The position numbers were made by a program, and so were the translations under genes. A DNA stretch of 64,000 nt, taken from NCBI RefSeq assembly GCF_001640805.2, contig NC_066838.1, positions 7,794,601 to 7,858,600 on the forward strand, given 5' to 3'. This document shows, in pieces, positions 10,851-21,796 of the stretch (position 1 is its first letter; the number at the start of each line of letters is the position of its first letter). The stretch is from Lates calcarifer. Its lineage: Eukaryota > Chordata > Actinopteri > Centropomidae. The notes beneath the pieces were generated by a model. The model did no database searches. It saw only the letters and a program-made list of their open reading frames with translations, and was not told the DNA's origin.

Positions 10851-13800
10851 ATCTGAAACAATCTAAACAACAAAAAAAAATTCCTTTTGGGGCTCTATTC
10901 AGTGGAGCATGAAGAGATGGTTCTCTCAGTCAGTGCCAACTCCCCTTCATCCTTTAACCCTCCTATAGACCCGCAATCCATCCCTCCATCATCTCAGCTC
11001 ACCTCTATCCATATCGTGCAATGAAATATGCTAAAACATATCTACATAGGTGTGGTCTTTGTTTGTAAAATGACTATTTTAGCCAGTAGCTCTGCAAACA
11101 AATGATATATGATGGTGAGACAGAATCCCAATTATATGTTGAAGGGTTATTAAAGAACATGAATAATGATTATATTCGGACTAGCCCTTTTTGGCCTTGG
11201 AGGGCTAATCAGTAAGCTCTGGCCAGCAGTGATTTTCTTTGCTGTGCTAATAAGGCAGATTTATCAGCACTGAGTAGACTCTCTTAGCTTTGAAGTGAGA
11301 AACAAGAACTAATTAAACTATTTCCTTAAATAAAACTACAATGTTTTGTTAGCTCTGTTTGGCCCTGTCGTGGCGACCAAATGAACAGTGTGTAAATCCA
11401 TGAAAGCCTTGTTTGACACAGGACTGATAGTGTTTAAGGTCTGAATACCCCACCCTGGCATCATTGTGGAAATGTTCAGTGCTGGCTGAGGTGGTTCAGG
11501 CAGCACTGCACCCTGCTCACTACATGAGGTCAGGGCTGACTGTACTGGTGTCTGTTACAAATCCCTGCTGAGCCTTGGCAGGGGATGCTGCACTCTAGGA
11601 CCGGCAGCCAAAACCAAAGAGCCTCTGTAATCTGTATTTTTGATCCTTCCTTCACAGAGATATAAAGGGTGTGGCAAGTTTCAATCATCTGTGATATATT
11701 CTAAAAAAGCAAACCTTCATTGCCTTTTCATTTTGCAACCTGTAATGCTGCAAATGTCTAGCAAATTATAGGTAGAAATAGACTTTATTAACTTTCAGTT
11801 TCTCTGAACTGTATATTAACGTGATATTCAACCACAAAACTTTTAGTATCAAGTTCCAAATAGAAGCAAAGGTTTGTTGTAAACACTTAACTCAGAGCAG
11901 TGGCTGTTTTCCGACATGACAGTTTCATTGTAGAAATTTAGGAAAATGACAGAATAACTGTTTTATATTTAGTCTGACATTATGTTCATGTTAGCCTATT
12001 ACTTTTTTGGAGATGAGTGGTATTTTGTTTTGTTATAATGTATCTATAGCAAGTGACGTATCTGTCAGAAGAAGATGATTCTTGTGCTCGCTGTTTTTCA
12101 CAGATGGCAGCAAACAAGCTATACAGGAAGATGCATTCAATATTCTTAATCCCACCTACAACACTGTGATTGGTTTATTATTTTTCAAAGCATGACAACG
12201 GGACACATCATCAGCTCAACAAGAATCACTGTACAAATCAAAGATGCGGGCGACTATTTAGAGCTCTGAAACCAGGCAGTAAACACTGCTTTTAGCTACC
12301 TGCATGGGTCTTAGTTGAGCTCAGATTTGTCAAGTTAGAATAGAGCAGTGTATTACTCTAATATTCATTACAACCTTGCACACATCAGCCTATATGTTTG
12401 TTTTGAATGTTGCCAAAATTTGTTTGAGTGAGGTTAGATAAAAGATTATCATTTGGTGGAGGTGTGAAGTATAAAATTTACAATATATAGTTTATTAGTT
12501 AAGTTGTGACTCTTGTGATATTCATTTCTGAGTGTGTAAATATATCATGTCCATTACCTGTGTTCTAGTATGTGTATTCCAGGACAAATTCTTACACATT
12601 CACTTCATGACTGCAATAGTTTTGTTTTGTGTCTTTTTTTATTCGATCTCCCAGTTTAAGAATCCAACAGATAATCCACCAGTGTCTTCCCTGTGATTCC
12701 ACAGATTTCAACTCTCGCCCTGCTCAGATAGCCGTATCATCTCTGTTCAATCTATTTCTGGGTTTCACTCATAAGCTCCAGCGACAGCATCTATTTGCTG
12801 AAAACTAATACTGTCTTGGGCTGTGATATTGTGCTTATTGCCATCTTATCTCCTGATGCAGCCACCCAAACACATTTAGTATTTGGAGGCTCCTGCGAGC
12901 ACAGCCTCCCGATAACAGGGCGTGTAAATATATAGAGAAGCCTCTGTCTGTCTGTCTCTCGCCCACTCTCTCACACATTCACACACAATTTGTAAAAATC
13001 TCATTTTCCAAGCTCACACACTAACACGCCCACACCCAGAAACACACTCACTTTCATTTTTGTTCACACTTGCTCTCTAACTCTTCTGTGTGTTAATTTT
13101 GGAGGTCATTTTGAGAATGACCTAAGGTGACTAAGACCCTGCACACTGCATTTCTGGGTAAGAGTCAGAAAGTTGACTGACAATATCAACCCCAGAAAGC
13201 CTTTTCAATTGTATGCTTGAAATCAGCCACAAAAGGATTGAAAAGACAAAGAATTTTCAGTGACAACGTCATGTTAGAGAGAGAGAGCTTGAGTCTAAAT
13301 TGGCTGTCTTGTTATTTTTGTTTAGTAAGGCAAAACCTTGTCTGCAGCTGTATTTTCTTCTGACACTATGGACATAAGATTTTTTAAATTTTCCTTGTCA
13401 TCTCAGGTCTTTTGTCTCTCCCTGCATTATTAAGCACTTTAGATCAATTTTCTGGTGTTTAAAGTGCTAAATAAAGTTGAGTTGAACTGAGGCACTGTTT
13501 TGACTTGACTTGTGGACTTAAAATATAATGTAATAGGAAGAATGGTGCCTCTTTCACTCCCATTCTGTGTCCCAAATTCCTGTTCTTACTCTATGTAACT
13601 TGGTGAAGTGCATAATGTATGTGCTACAAACTTTACAGCACTACAACACACACAGAAGAACCTTTCTTTCATTTATCAACCCCTTCAGGAGTTTTGGGTT
13701 TGTTGCCTAAGCAATTGATAGGCTTTGTTTTCTGTAAATGAGGTGTTAGCTTCTATGGATGCACTGCTTCCAGTATAATAACTCAGACTTGAAGCATAAC

Positions 13801-15570
13801 AGAATTGAATGCATCAGTGTAATTACCACTTGTGGCTGCAGAGGTTGCTGTTGCTGCTGCTGTTCAGCTTGCTTTAAAGCAAGAAATGACTGAATTCAAA
13901 TGAGTCTTAAGATTTCTTGTTTTCTAGGTTTGATTTTCGAACAACAGAAATAGCGATCTTCAATCAGCTGAAATTCAGATATCACATGTCATAGTGTTCC
14001 TGAATACACCAATGAACAGAGTTTACAAAACCTGCTCACATCAGTAGGATAACTTACTTATTACATAACCAACCAAACAAAAAAGTGTTGAGTTGATCAG
14101 TGAGATGGCTACTTTGTCTCAAACCAACTGATCAGTAACCAAGTATATTGAGACATAAGTATGTACCAAAAAAGCAAAGAGCTTTCCATAACCAGTGACT
14201 TGTGAGTTAACGGGAAATGTACATATATATGTATAGTTCAACAAAGCTCTGAAACACACACTGTAAGGTACCTGCCCAGCACCAAGTGTGACTAACTGTA
14301 GTGGTTAGTGAATGAATGTAGCATAACATCTGACTATTTTTCTCAGGAACTGGTGGAGACTAAAACAAAGCTAAAAAGGGAGTGATGCTGATGATGTGGA
14401 ATTAGGCAACTGTTTGCTAGCACATTAGCCATAGCAACTTAGCGCCTATCAGCTTGTTGCCCCCAAATAGTCAAAAATATGAATGTATCTGTAATTTTGT
14501 AATGTTTCTGCGGTCTACATTTTCTCTGTATAAAAACACCTATTGGTCAATTTGAAAATGAAAACAGGTTCCAGCTCTCTTCTAAATTTGGTGTTATTGC
14601 ACATCATCACACAGCTGCGTTACATACTGTATGTCATCAAAGATGCATCTATACTAGCTACTGTGGCCTGGGATTCAAACTGAAATGCTGGCCTACATCT
14701 ACTCAGCATCACACCCAGTAATGTTCAACCTCACCATCGATTTCAACAACAAAAGCCTGTAATCAGCCCACTCAGCAGATCATAAACTAAATTGTGTTGG
14801 TATTTGTTCCTCTGCTGATGTGAAAAAAGGAAAATCACACCATTCTGAGCAGGACTGTCAGCAAAAAAAAAGCCTCAAAAACAGACTCGGCCGTACTTTA
14901 GATTCACACTGAACACAGTAAAGACAGGCTGCTGCTTCTCTGCAAGAGGTGAAAAAACAAAGTCACACACTCATGTACACACACACATCCTACATGCATG
15001 CCTCTCTGGAAAGTGAAAATTGGTCTCAAGTGTGCAGCATGTCAAAAACAAACTCAATGTTCACACCACTCTCTTTTTCTCTCTTATACACACATTCACA
15101 CTCTCCTACACAAGTAGCCCCTCTCTCTGTGTCTCTCTTTCTCTCTCTCTCTCTCTCCATCTCTCGCACAGTTCTGGATAAGTAAGGATTAAATTGCAAT
15201 GGCTGCTGAAAGTCTCAATTCAACAAGCAGCTCTTCACACAAATGCACACACGTCCCAGCCTATATGTATGAGTTGTGTTAGATATATATCATGAGCATG
15301 TGATGCCACAATGTGAGAATGGTTTGCACCATAAGTGCTGTAGATCTGATCTCTCACTCTGCGTCTTTATTATGCTCTCTCACTCCTATTTACCTCCTTT
15401 GTCTATAGCCATCTGGATATCCATACTCCTCAACCTGGACCTTTAATTCTTTCTGCCACTATTTTTACCTCACATATTTAGTTTGTGAGGTAAACAAGAA
15501 CACATATCTGTATGTGTTAAAGAAAGTAGCAAAGTAACAGGCCGCTTTCTAGATGGAAAAATATATATAA
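10851..15570. other. Presumed intron; no gene recognised
   Basis: AT-rich sequence without credible exons. It contains a CT-rich tract at 15121 and CA-rich low-complexity patches near 12960-13080. A short segment near 13430-13510 (TTTAAAGTGCTAAATAAAGTTGAGTTGA-like, given only in part here) resembles the 3' tails of fish LINEs, but it is too short to assign. Confidence 0.5.
15121..15158. repeat. (CT)n-rich microsatellite
   Basis: Imperfect CT tract interrupted by GTGT and TTT. Confidence 0.9.
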
Positions 15571-15579
15571 GCCAGTGCA

Positions 15580-16753
15580 TAATTAAACTATTACACCAAG
15601 CAGGTGCTAATGAAATAAAAACAATAGATAGGTTAAACCAAAATCATTAACTGAAACAAAAACAGCTGTGTAGGGGGAATAAAACTAAGTGAGGGACAGC
15701 CAAACTTGAGAGCTGAGTCATGCTTAGATCATGGCAACAGAGAGCATAGCAACACGACACAAGGCGGTCACTGTGTATCAGCAAGGCCTCTAACAAGTAG
15801 AAATTTTGCAGCAGGCAGGTGTTTCCAGATGTGCTGTCTAAGCTTCTCTTCAGAATCACAAAGACAAGGACAGTAGGGGAAGACTCTGAGTGCAGCAGAC
15901 AAAAGACACATCAAGTTGACTTCTGTTTTAAATTATCCAGCAGCACCATCAGCTCAGAACTGGCAGACACCAGTTGGACCCTAGTATACCCATCTACAGT
16001 CTAGAGAGGCCTGGTTAGAATCTGTCTTTATGGAAGATGTGCAGCCAAAGAGCCATTCCTCTGATGCGGAAACAAAGCCAAGTGACTCACCTGTACATGA
16101 AAACACAAGAACTAAGGTGCAGAAAAATGGCAGCATGTGGTCTGAACTGATGAGTCAAAATTGGTCGTATTTGGCTCCAACAAAAGGCAGTTTGTTCAAT
16201 GAAGAGCTGGAGAGTGCTACAAGAATGAGTGTCTGCAGATGAACAGTGGTGCATAGTGAAGGTTCTTTGCAGGTTTGGGCCTGCATTTCTGCAAATGGAG
16301 TTGGGAATTTAGTCAGAATTAGAGGTGTCCTCAGTGCTGGAAGGTAGAAGCAGATTTTTATCTATCACACAATACCATCAGGGAGGTGTCTTATCGCTCC
16401 CAAATCCATTTTGCAGTAGGACACCTAGCCCATGGCTGCCAGAGTCATAAAGAACAATCCTCAGAGACAGGAAAAACAACTCAACATCATGGAGACAGTC
16501 TGGGATTACATACAGAGACAGATCCACAGAGGAACTGAGGCAAGTTGATGCTTGGATGCTGCCAAGTACCTTGAAAAACTGTGTGCAAGTGTACCTTGAA
16601 GAACTGGTGATGTTGTAAAGGGACATACTGATTCAACTGAGAATTTTTGTCCAGATGATTGATAATTAAAAAATATTTGTGGTATTATTTTTGAAAGCAT
16701 CCTCACTTTACATAATTTTTCCCAAGTGTCTAAAATTTTTATACAGTGGTGTA
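15580..16753 (+). mobile_element. Degenerate Tc1-like DNA transposon
   Basis: The sequence follows the layout of a common fish Tc1 family: a leader (ACACCAAGCAGGTGCTAATG...), a transposase relic, and a right end that stops in ...ATACAGTGGTGTA at 16743-16753, a Tc1-type terminus ending in TA. The matching left inverted repeat is not visible near 15570, so the left end is lost or too diverged. The copy carries many stops and deletions. It lies within the presumed Bassoon-like intron, in the orientation opposite to that gene. Confidence 0.85.
15731..16630 (+). pseudogene. Tc1 transposase, decayed
   Basis: The relic starts at ATG 15731 (MATREHSNTTR...). Recognisable family segments are SSSTISSELADTSWT (about 15937-15975), a TDESKL block holding the first catalytic Asp at 16149-16151, a VWACISANGVGNLVRI-like segment near 16275-16320, HHTIPSGRCLIAPKFILQ-like codons near 16365-16420, the second Asp at 16420-16422, and LNIMETVWDY with the Glu at 16492-16494. 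The spacing from the second Asp to the Glu is only about 23 codons, against 34 in Tc1 enzymes, so about 30 bases are deleted there. Stops and frameshifts elsewhere confirm it is non-functional. Confidence 0.85.
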
Positions 16754-18006
16754 TGACACTGCATGAAGCCGCTTCTCAATGCTGTCCTTGACAGTAAAAC
16801 AACAGCACTAGTCAGATTGTGATTATGGTAAATGAACTACAGTTAGGGTTGGATTAGGGAACTAAAACAGGAGAGGGAAAATCATGGCTATGGCTAATGA
16901 AGACACAAATGTTAATTTCAAGTCTGCATCTGCTATTGTAAAGTCAGACACACATATCCACCACCCCGACTTCCACACCCTTACTGTGTGTGGGGGAATT
17001 GGGTTTAGATAAGGATTTGTTCATTATGGAAATAATTCCTAGGAATACTGGACTGCACCAAGCACAGTAAGGGTACTTAAATCTGAAATCAATGAAGAAC
17101 TTGGTTTACTGTTAGTCTGATGGAAATCTTTGTTTTGTCATTTCATGGTGAGTAGGTTCAAGCTGATATAGGTTATATTTTAACAGGATTTTATAAATCT
17201 TATTTTACTGTTCTCCTGATGATATAATGGAGTTTTGTTGATATTGCAGGTTGTTCTCGGGTGATCCCTGACTGGGCTGAACAGTTTTATATACCTTTTG
17301 ATTTATCACTACCCCATCACTCCCTTCCCCCTCCCAGTATCTATTTAAGTCCATTGTATAGCCGACTATGCTTGATCTATTTCCACCAGCGTCTATTCCC
17401 TCTTTTTTTCCCATCACTGTTCACCTCCTTCAGCTCCCTCTCTCTTTTCTATCTTCTTCTTTCCAAACACTTCTAGTATCTCTCCCCTTATCAGTACTTA
17501 CATTCCCTATATAGTACTAGGGTTGTATCTCATGGCAGAGCCATTTATAGCCTTCTGGTTATTGGTTGAGAAGGGGGCGGGGAGGAAGCAAAGGAGATAG
17601 AGGGGGAGGGATTTTCATCAAAAGAGCAAATGTACAGTATATTTGCAGGTGCACGATGACATAACTGCATTTAAAACATATTGCATACTACATATTACTA
17701 CTGTAAAGGGCACAAAAAAGCTGACATTCACTGCATGAGAGAGGACAGGCATTTTTTCTGTCAGGGAACAGCAGCAAATTTATCCTACTAGCAAGAATGG
17801 TCCACAGTGTCCAGCTGTTATAAGAAATTACTAAGCTTTTTTAAAGTGAAACTGTATGTTGAGAGGACCGAGAGCTACAGACACGACAGAAAAAGTCAGA
17901 AAAGATGAACTAGCACATTGTTGGTGTCTGTCTTTTCATGGGATTTAAATAAATAAAAACCCTATTGACTAACAGATAAAATAATAACTGAGTGGTATGT
18001 TAATCT

Positions 18007-18273
18007 AAAGATAAATAGAAAGAGAGACCAAGGAAAAAGACAAAGGGAAAAAAACGTGCAGGCATGGGAATGTGTGGAGATTTTATGAAAAACAAAGAAA
18101 GACAAAAGCAATGGAGTGAGAGGGAAAGGAGTCTGAAGGGAAGGGGATGAGAGAGAACGACATCCTTTCTCCAATATAAAGAATGCAAGTGTGGGAAGGA
18201 TATAGGGAGAGAGAGAAAAGAGAGAGGGGGAAATGAGAAGCAAAGCATGCAAGTGTGCAGAGGAGACAGGGAG

Positions 18274-18310
<37 letters not shown>

Positions 18311-18400
18311 TAGGAGCAGGCTCTCAGGCAGAGCTGTGCAGAAGAGGGAGGGAGTGTGTGAGAGTGAGAGAGGCGGAGGGGCGAGCAAACACGCTCTGCA
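18007..18400. repeat. Polypurine-biased tract including (GA)n at 18276-18307
   Basis: The plus strand is dominated by A and G for about 390 bases, with a pure (GA)16-like core at 18276-18307. The long open frames on the minus strand here (Leu/Ser/Phe/Pro-rich) are products of this composition, not genes. Confidence 0.85.
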
Positions 18401-19536
18401 CGTGATTCAATCTGTTCACATGGCCTTATATTACGCCTTTATAAATACTTAACGTGAGGAGCTGCATGCCGCAAAAAACTCAGCTTTTATTCATTATGAA
18501 TTTGAAACATGGGTGGCAATATAGAGGTTTGAAACCAGGTGTGCAGAAACCCCCACAAACACCAAATATTTTACAAAAACAACAAGTAAGAAGAAGAAAA
18601 CACTGCACTACTCCTAAACAGTGTAATGCACAAAGAATGCATCAGAGCATGTCTGGCTGTGTTGTAGTTCATTGGAAGCAAGATGAAGCTGTCATCTGCC
18701 TTCTGAGTCCCTGTATTATATAATGATGGATAGGCCTGTGCTGCTCTGCTCTTCTCTCCTACAGAGGCATGAATCAAACCCAGGATGTGTCCTAAATATA
18801 ACCCACACACACATATACAGACCTTGGTGTGTGTAGGCCAGCTGTAGCCCTACGCTTGCATTTTTCTTCCCCTCGCAAAAACGTCAACCTGATTAGGTCT
18901 CTGTACAGCAGCCTGTCTGCAGAAGGGTTTCATGGATGAGGTAGTACAGTAAGTTGGGATTCCTGGACTGTGGCAAAGACAAGTGAGTGTAGCACCTACA
19001 TTAGCTGAGCTGAGCTAAAGCAAATTTGGTGCTATATGGGAGAAAGTAAGCCACAGTTTCTAGCTGCTACTTTACTGTGGAGACCTTTGCTGTGTGCTGG
19101 TGTCTACTGTACAGCTACTGTACAGATGTTATGTCAGGTCATGTTAAGCCATGTTAGGACACATAACATGTCATAGTGCTGTTGATGCACTGTATCCACT
19201 GAACCAGGGCACATATATGTAAGAATTATGAAGTGAGATTATAAATGGAATTTCACATTACAATTGTGACTTACTGTAGCCTTACCTTACCTTGATGTTG
19301 CCTTTTTCTCATCTAAAAGTCTGCATTACAGTTTGGTGATATGGATATTTCTATATTAAGTCATCTGATCATTCTAGCTGAATGAAATTAATGATTGTTT
19401 TGTGTTGTACGCATCATATCACCGAGACTGCCTTTTTAAATGGCGTGAAAGCAGCAAATGTCACAGCCAAAATATAATGGTTAATCGTCTATGTATAGAG
19501 CATGGTAGTAGGCTTTGATTTGGTTTAGTTTGACAC

Positions 19537-19557
19537 GGTATGGTATGGTATGGTATG
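19537..19557. repeat. (GGTAT)n pentanucleotide repeat
   Basis: Four tandem GGTAT units. Confidence 0.9.
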
Positions 19558-20169
19558 TCGGTAAGCACCATCTGTCTATAAGACGTTTCTACGTCGTTAA
19601 CGGGAAACCGCGGCGTTGCCGATAGTACCAGCGCTACACACACATCATCATCAAACACACGCCTACATAGCCAGGCAAGCCCCCTAACGTACTAACACGC
19701 ACTCACTCTCTCACACACATACACGCACACACACACATGCACAAATACACACATTCAGCATCCTCCCCGCGCCCATGCGGAAAGAAGCGAGAGTATGAAG
19801 GCGCTTCAAGCGTTCAAATGCATCACATCTCCAACATGAACCACATAAAAGTGTCACGCTTCAGAAATGAAAAAAAAAAACAAGATTTAAAATGATCATA
19901 ATCGAGAGAAACGAAAGCTTTTTTCCGGCGGCTGTCAAAGACGTGTCCAATGCAACACACTACGCCAAAGCACAACTGGAGGAAGGAGGAAATACTATTA
20001 AGGCACCTGACACCGCGGAATAAAATCACATATGAGAGCAGAACAACAACCGTATCTTAGAGCACAGGGGCATAGTGGTTGTAAGCCACCTTAGCATGCA
20101 ATGTCAAGCCCATTCTGTGAAACCAATGCGTGTCGAAAATGAGTCAGGCTCAGGCGCAGCTGGTAGCGT

Positions 20170-20190
20170 TTCAGCACCGCGGACAGCTCT
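20170..20190 (+). promoter_or_regulatory. RE1/NRSE-like REST binding site
   Basis: The site begins TTCAGCACCGCGGACAGC and matches the 21-base canonical RE1 at 18 positions. The mismatches are at motif positions 10, 19 and 21, and both half-sites are intact with normal spacing. REST silences neuronal genes in non-neuronal cells through such sites. The site lies 277 bases beyond the splice donor of the Bassoon-like exon, within intron 1, a common location for functional RE1s. Binding is inferred, not shown. Confidence 0.8.
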
Positions 20191-20466
20191 CTGGTTTTTA
20201 ATTTCAGCGTCCGGAGACTGTCACACTTGTTCAGTTAATAACACACCAGCATATGTCCTCTTTAAAATCAAGCGCGAGAGCGGGAAACGCTTTGGAAAGC
20301 TCTCTCAGTCCCATCACTTTATAATTTGACCCAGACGACATCTGCTCTCCTGCTTTCCATCAACCGCTTCCGTGTTAAAACACACACTGGGATGTTGTAG
20401 CCTACAACCCAGAGTACTTCACCCAGCCCCCTTTACCCAGAACACCTTCACCACCGCTGCTCCTAC

Positions 20467-20654
20467 CTCGTCATCCCCATCCCGGGGCCTCCGACTCCCA
20501 TCCCTCCCCCGGCAGCGGCTCCGTTGACCGGCTTCATGTGTTGTCCTGCCCCCGGTCCTGCTGCGGGTCCTCCGGGCATCACCGACCCCATCATCCCGAC
20601 GGCTCCCGGCTCACCGGGCTGCCCGCCGCCCTCCATGCTCGCTTCGTTCCCCAT
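20467..20654 (-). CDS. bsn: First coding exon of a Bassoon-like presynaptic scaffold (partial)
   Basis: Bassoon is a very large cytomatrix protein of the presynaptic active zone that helps organise vesicle release sites. This exon encodes 62 residues plus two bases of the next codon. It starts MGNEASMEGG and continues with a Gly/Pro/Met/Ala-rich, disordered stretch. MGNEAS fits an N-myristoylation signal (Gly2, Ser6), as known for Bassoon. Translation from the ATG at 20654 has a G at -3 and at +4. The exon ends ACGAG followed by GTAGGA, a good donor at 20466-20465, giving a phase-2 intron. Piccolo begins similarly, but its N-terminus is less Gly/Pro-rich, so Bassoon is preferred. Next expected is the zinc-finger region, which is not visible in the 20.4 kb to the left, so intron 1 is long. 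The RE1 site nearby fits neuronal expression. Confidence 0.75.
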
Positions 20655-20801
20655 CTCGGTCTCAGCTCAGGAGACGGGAGGGACGTGGAGAAAGGTATCA
20701 GGTCAAATCGACGGTGTTTCTTTTAATGTCGTTGTCTCTTTTTTATGTAATCAAAAAAGAATGAGTGGGAAAAAAAGGGAGAGAAAACTGGGAGAGCGAA
20801 C

Positions 20802-20843
20802 TTAGCGTTGCTCCTCCATCACCGCCATCATCATCATCCTCAT
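20802..20843 (-). other. Upstream ORF of 13 codons, rich in Met
   Basis: On the minus strand an ATG at 20843 opens MRMMMMAVMEEQR and ends in TAA at 20802-20804, 147 bases before the main ATG. It contains six in-frame ATGs, and the first has A at -3. If the transcript starts further upstream, scanning ribosomes would meet it first, which could lower translation of the main frame. Whether it is transcribed is unknown. Confidence 0.5.
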
Positions 20844-20879
20844 CCTCGTCAGCTTCAGCACCAGTAGGCTGCCTCCTCC

Positions 20880-20887
20880 TGACGTGA
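20880..20887 (+). promoter_or_regulatory. CRE-like motif TGACGTGA
   Basis: One base from the palindromic CRE TGACGTCA. It lies in the CpG-rich promoter about 225 bases upstream of the ATG. A second TGACG core occurs at 21366-21373 (TGACGTGG). Confidence 0.45.
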
Positions 20888-21738
20888 TGGCGGGAGCGCG
20901 CCGCGCAGCCACGGCGACCGTGAGGGGGAAATAAAAGCGTGAGAGGCGAGAGAAAGCGAGATTAGATTAGATTACATCGAGTTAAATGAGCCCTGTGGGG
21001 AAAATTGGGTCGCAGCAGCAGCAGCAAGATTAGAACACAACGAGCAATGAGGTGATAAATGAAAAGGAAGGTACACTCTGACCTCCAGGTGAAGAGCGTC
21101 AAGGAAAACTGACACTAATATTGAGAAAATTCAAATAACAATTCATCATGTGAATGTACAGAATAGCATGTTAATATCATATTTCCATGATATATTTTTT
21201 TAAATAGCTGTATGTGCAGAGGTGCGCAGCCTCAACCTCGAGCCCGCGCTTTCCGACTTTCCGTTATACTGCTGATGCTGAGAAGTCAAGGCAGGAGAGG
21301 GAGGGAGCTACGATATGCGCGCGCGTTCACGAGACACTCTGTCACTTGAAGAAGGGCACGAGGAGTGACGTGGACGCGCAGAGGCGTCAGGATCGACGGC
21401 ACTGGAGCATCACATGTCCAAAAAACACCCCATGGTGTTACACACCTGCTGGGTACTCACTGTTTATTCAGAATTAATTCATAGCTAATCAAAATGACTT
21501 AACACAACAGGAAGGTGTTAATTTGTTGAATTTGGTTAGCTCCGTCTGGGCAGGCTGCTACAGGCTTGAGTGTACAAAGTGTAAAAAGGGAATACATAAA
21601 AGAAATAGGAGCTCCAGTAAATACACTGGATTAAAAGCTATTTTGACATTTTTAAATGTCAAGTTTAAAAATGTTAGAGGTACATTTGGCCACAATATAT
21701 TACATTTGTGACTAATTTCATATATTGCTTTTTTGATT

Positions 21739-21796
21739 TCCCAGCTGACAATGGGTCAGAAGTGGGGTAAACTGGACAGGTTGCCAGTCTATCACT
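21739..21796 (-). repeat. Fragment of the SINE-like repeat also present at 43797-44136
   Basis: The plus strand TTCCCAGCTGACAATGGGTC... through ...GCCAGTCTATCAC aligns with 43858-43914 (TTCCAGCTGACTCTGGGTGA... through ...CCAGTCCATCAC), in the same orientation. Only the inner part is preserved. Confidence 0.75.

Larger units (their letters stand above)
16754..20140. other. Presumed proximal intron 1; simple repeats only
   Basis: No exon was recognised. The stretch holds a long purine-rich plus strand (18007-18400), a (GGTAT)n tract at 19537, and CA-rich sequence near 19680-19760. From about 19590 rightwards CpG frequency rises towards the promoter region. Confidence 0.5.
20140..20950. other. 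CpG-rich 5' region of the Bassoon-like gene
   Basis: CpG frequency is clearly above that of the flanks across the first coding exon, its leader and the start of intron 1. This is typical of a vertebrate CpG-island promoter. A second CpG-rich patch follows at about 21210-21410. Confidence 0.6.
20655..20960 (-). promoter_or_regulatory. 5' leader and core promoter region of the Bassoon-like gene
   Basis: Upstream of the ATG the minus strand runs through a pyrimidine- and A-rich leader, a uORF (20802-20843) and a CpG-rich segment with a CRE-like TGACGTGA at 20880-20887. No TATA box is clear, and the transcription start cannot be fixed by reading alone. The left half of an RE1 (TTCAGCACCA, 20854-20863) occurs without a right half. 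Confidence 0.5.

Noticed and set aside
18936..18956. let-7-like string TGAGGTAGTACAGTAAGTTG
   Set aside because: The seed matches by chance. The 3' half differs and no complementary arm forming a precursor hairpin is visible nearby.
20854..20863. Second RE1-like sequence TTCAGCACCA in the promoter
   Set aside because: Only the left half-site is present; no GGACAG right half follows at any accepted spacing.
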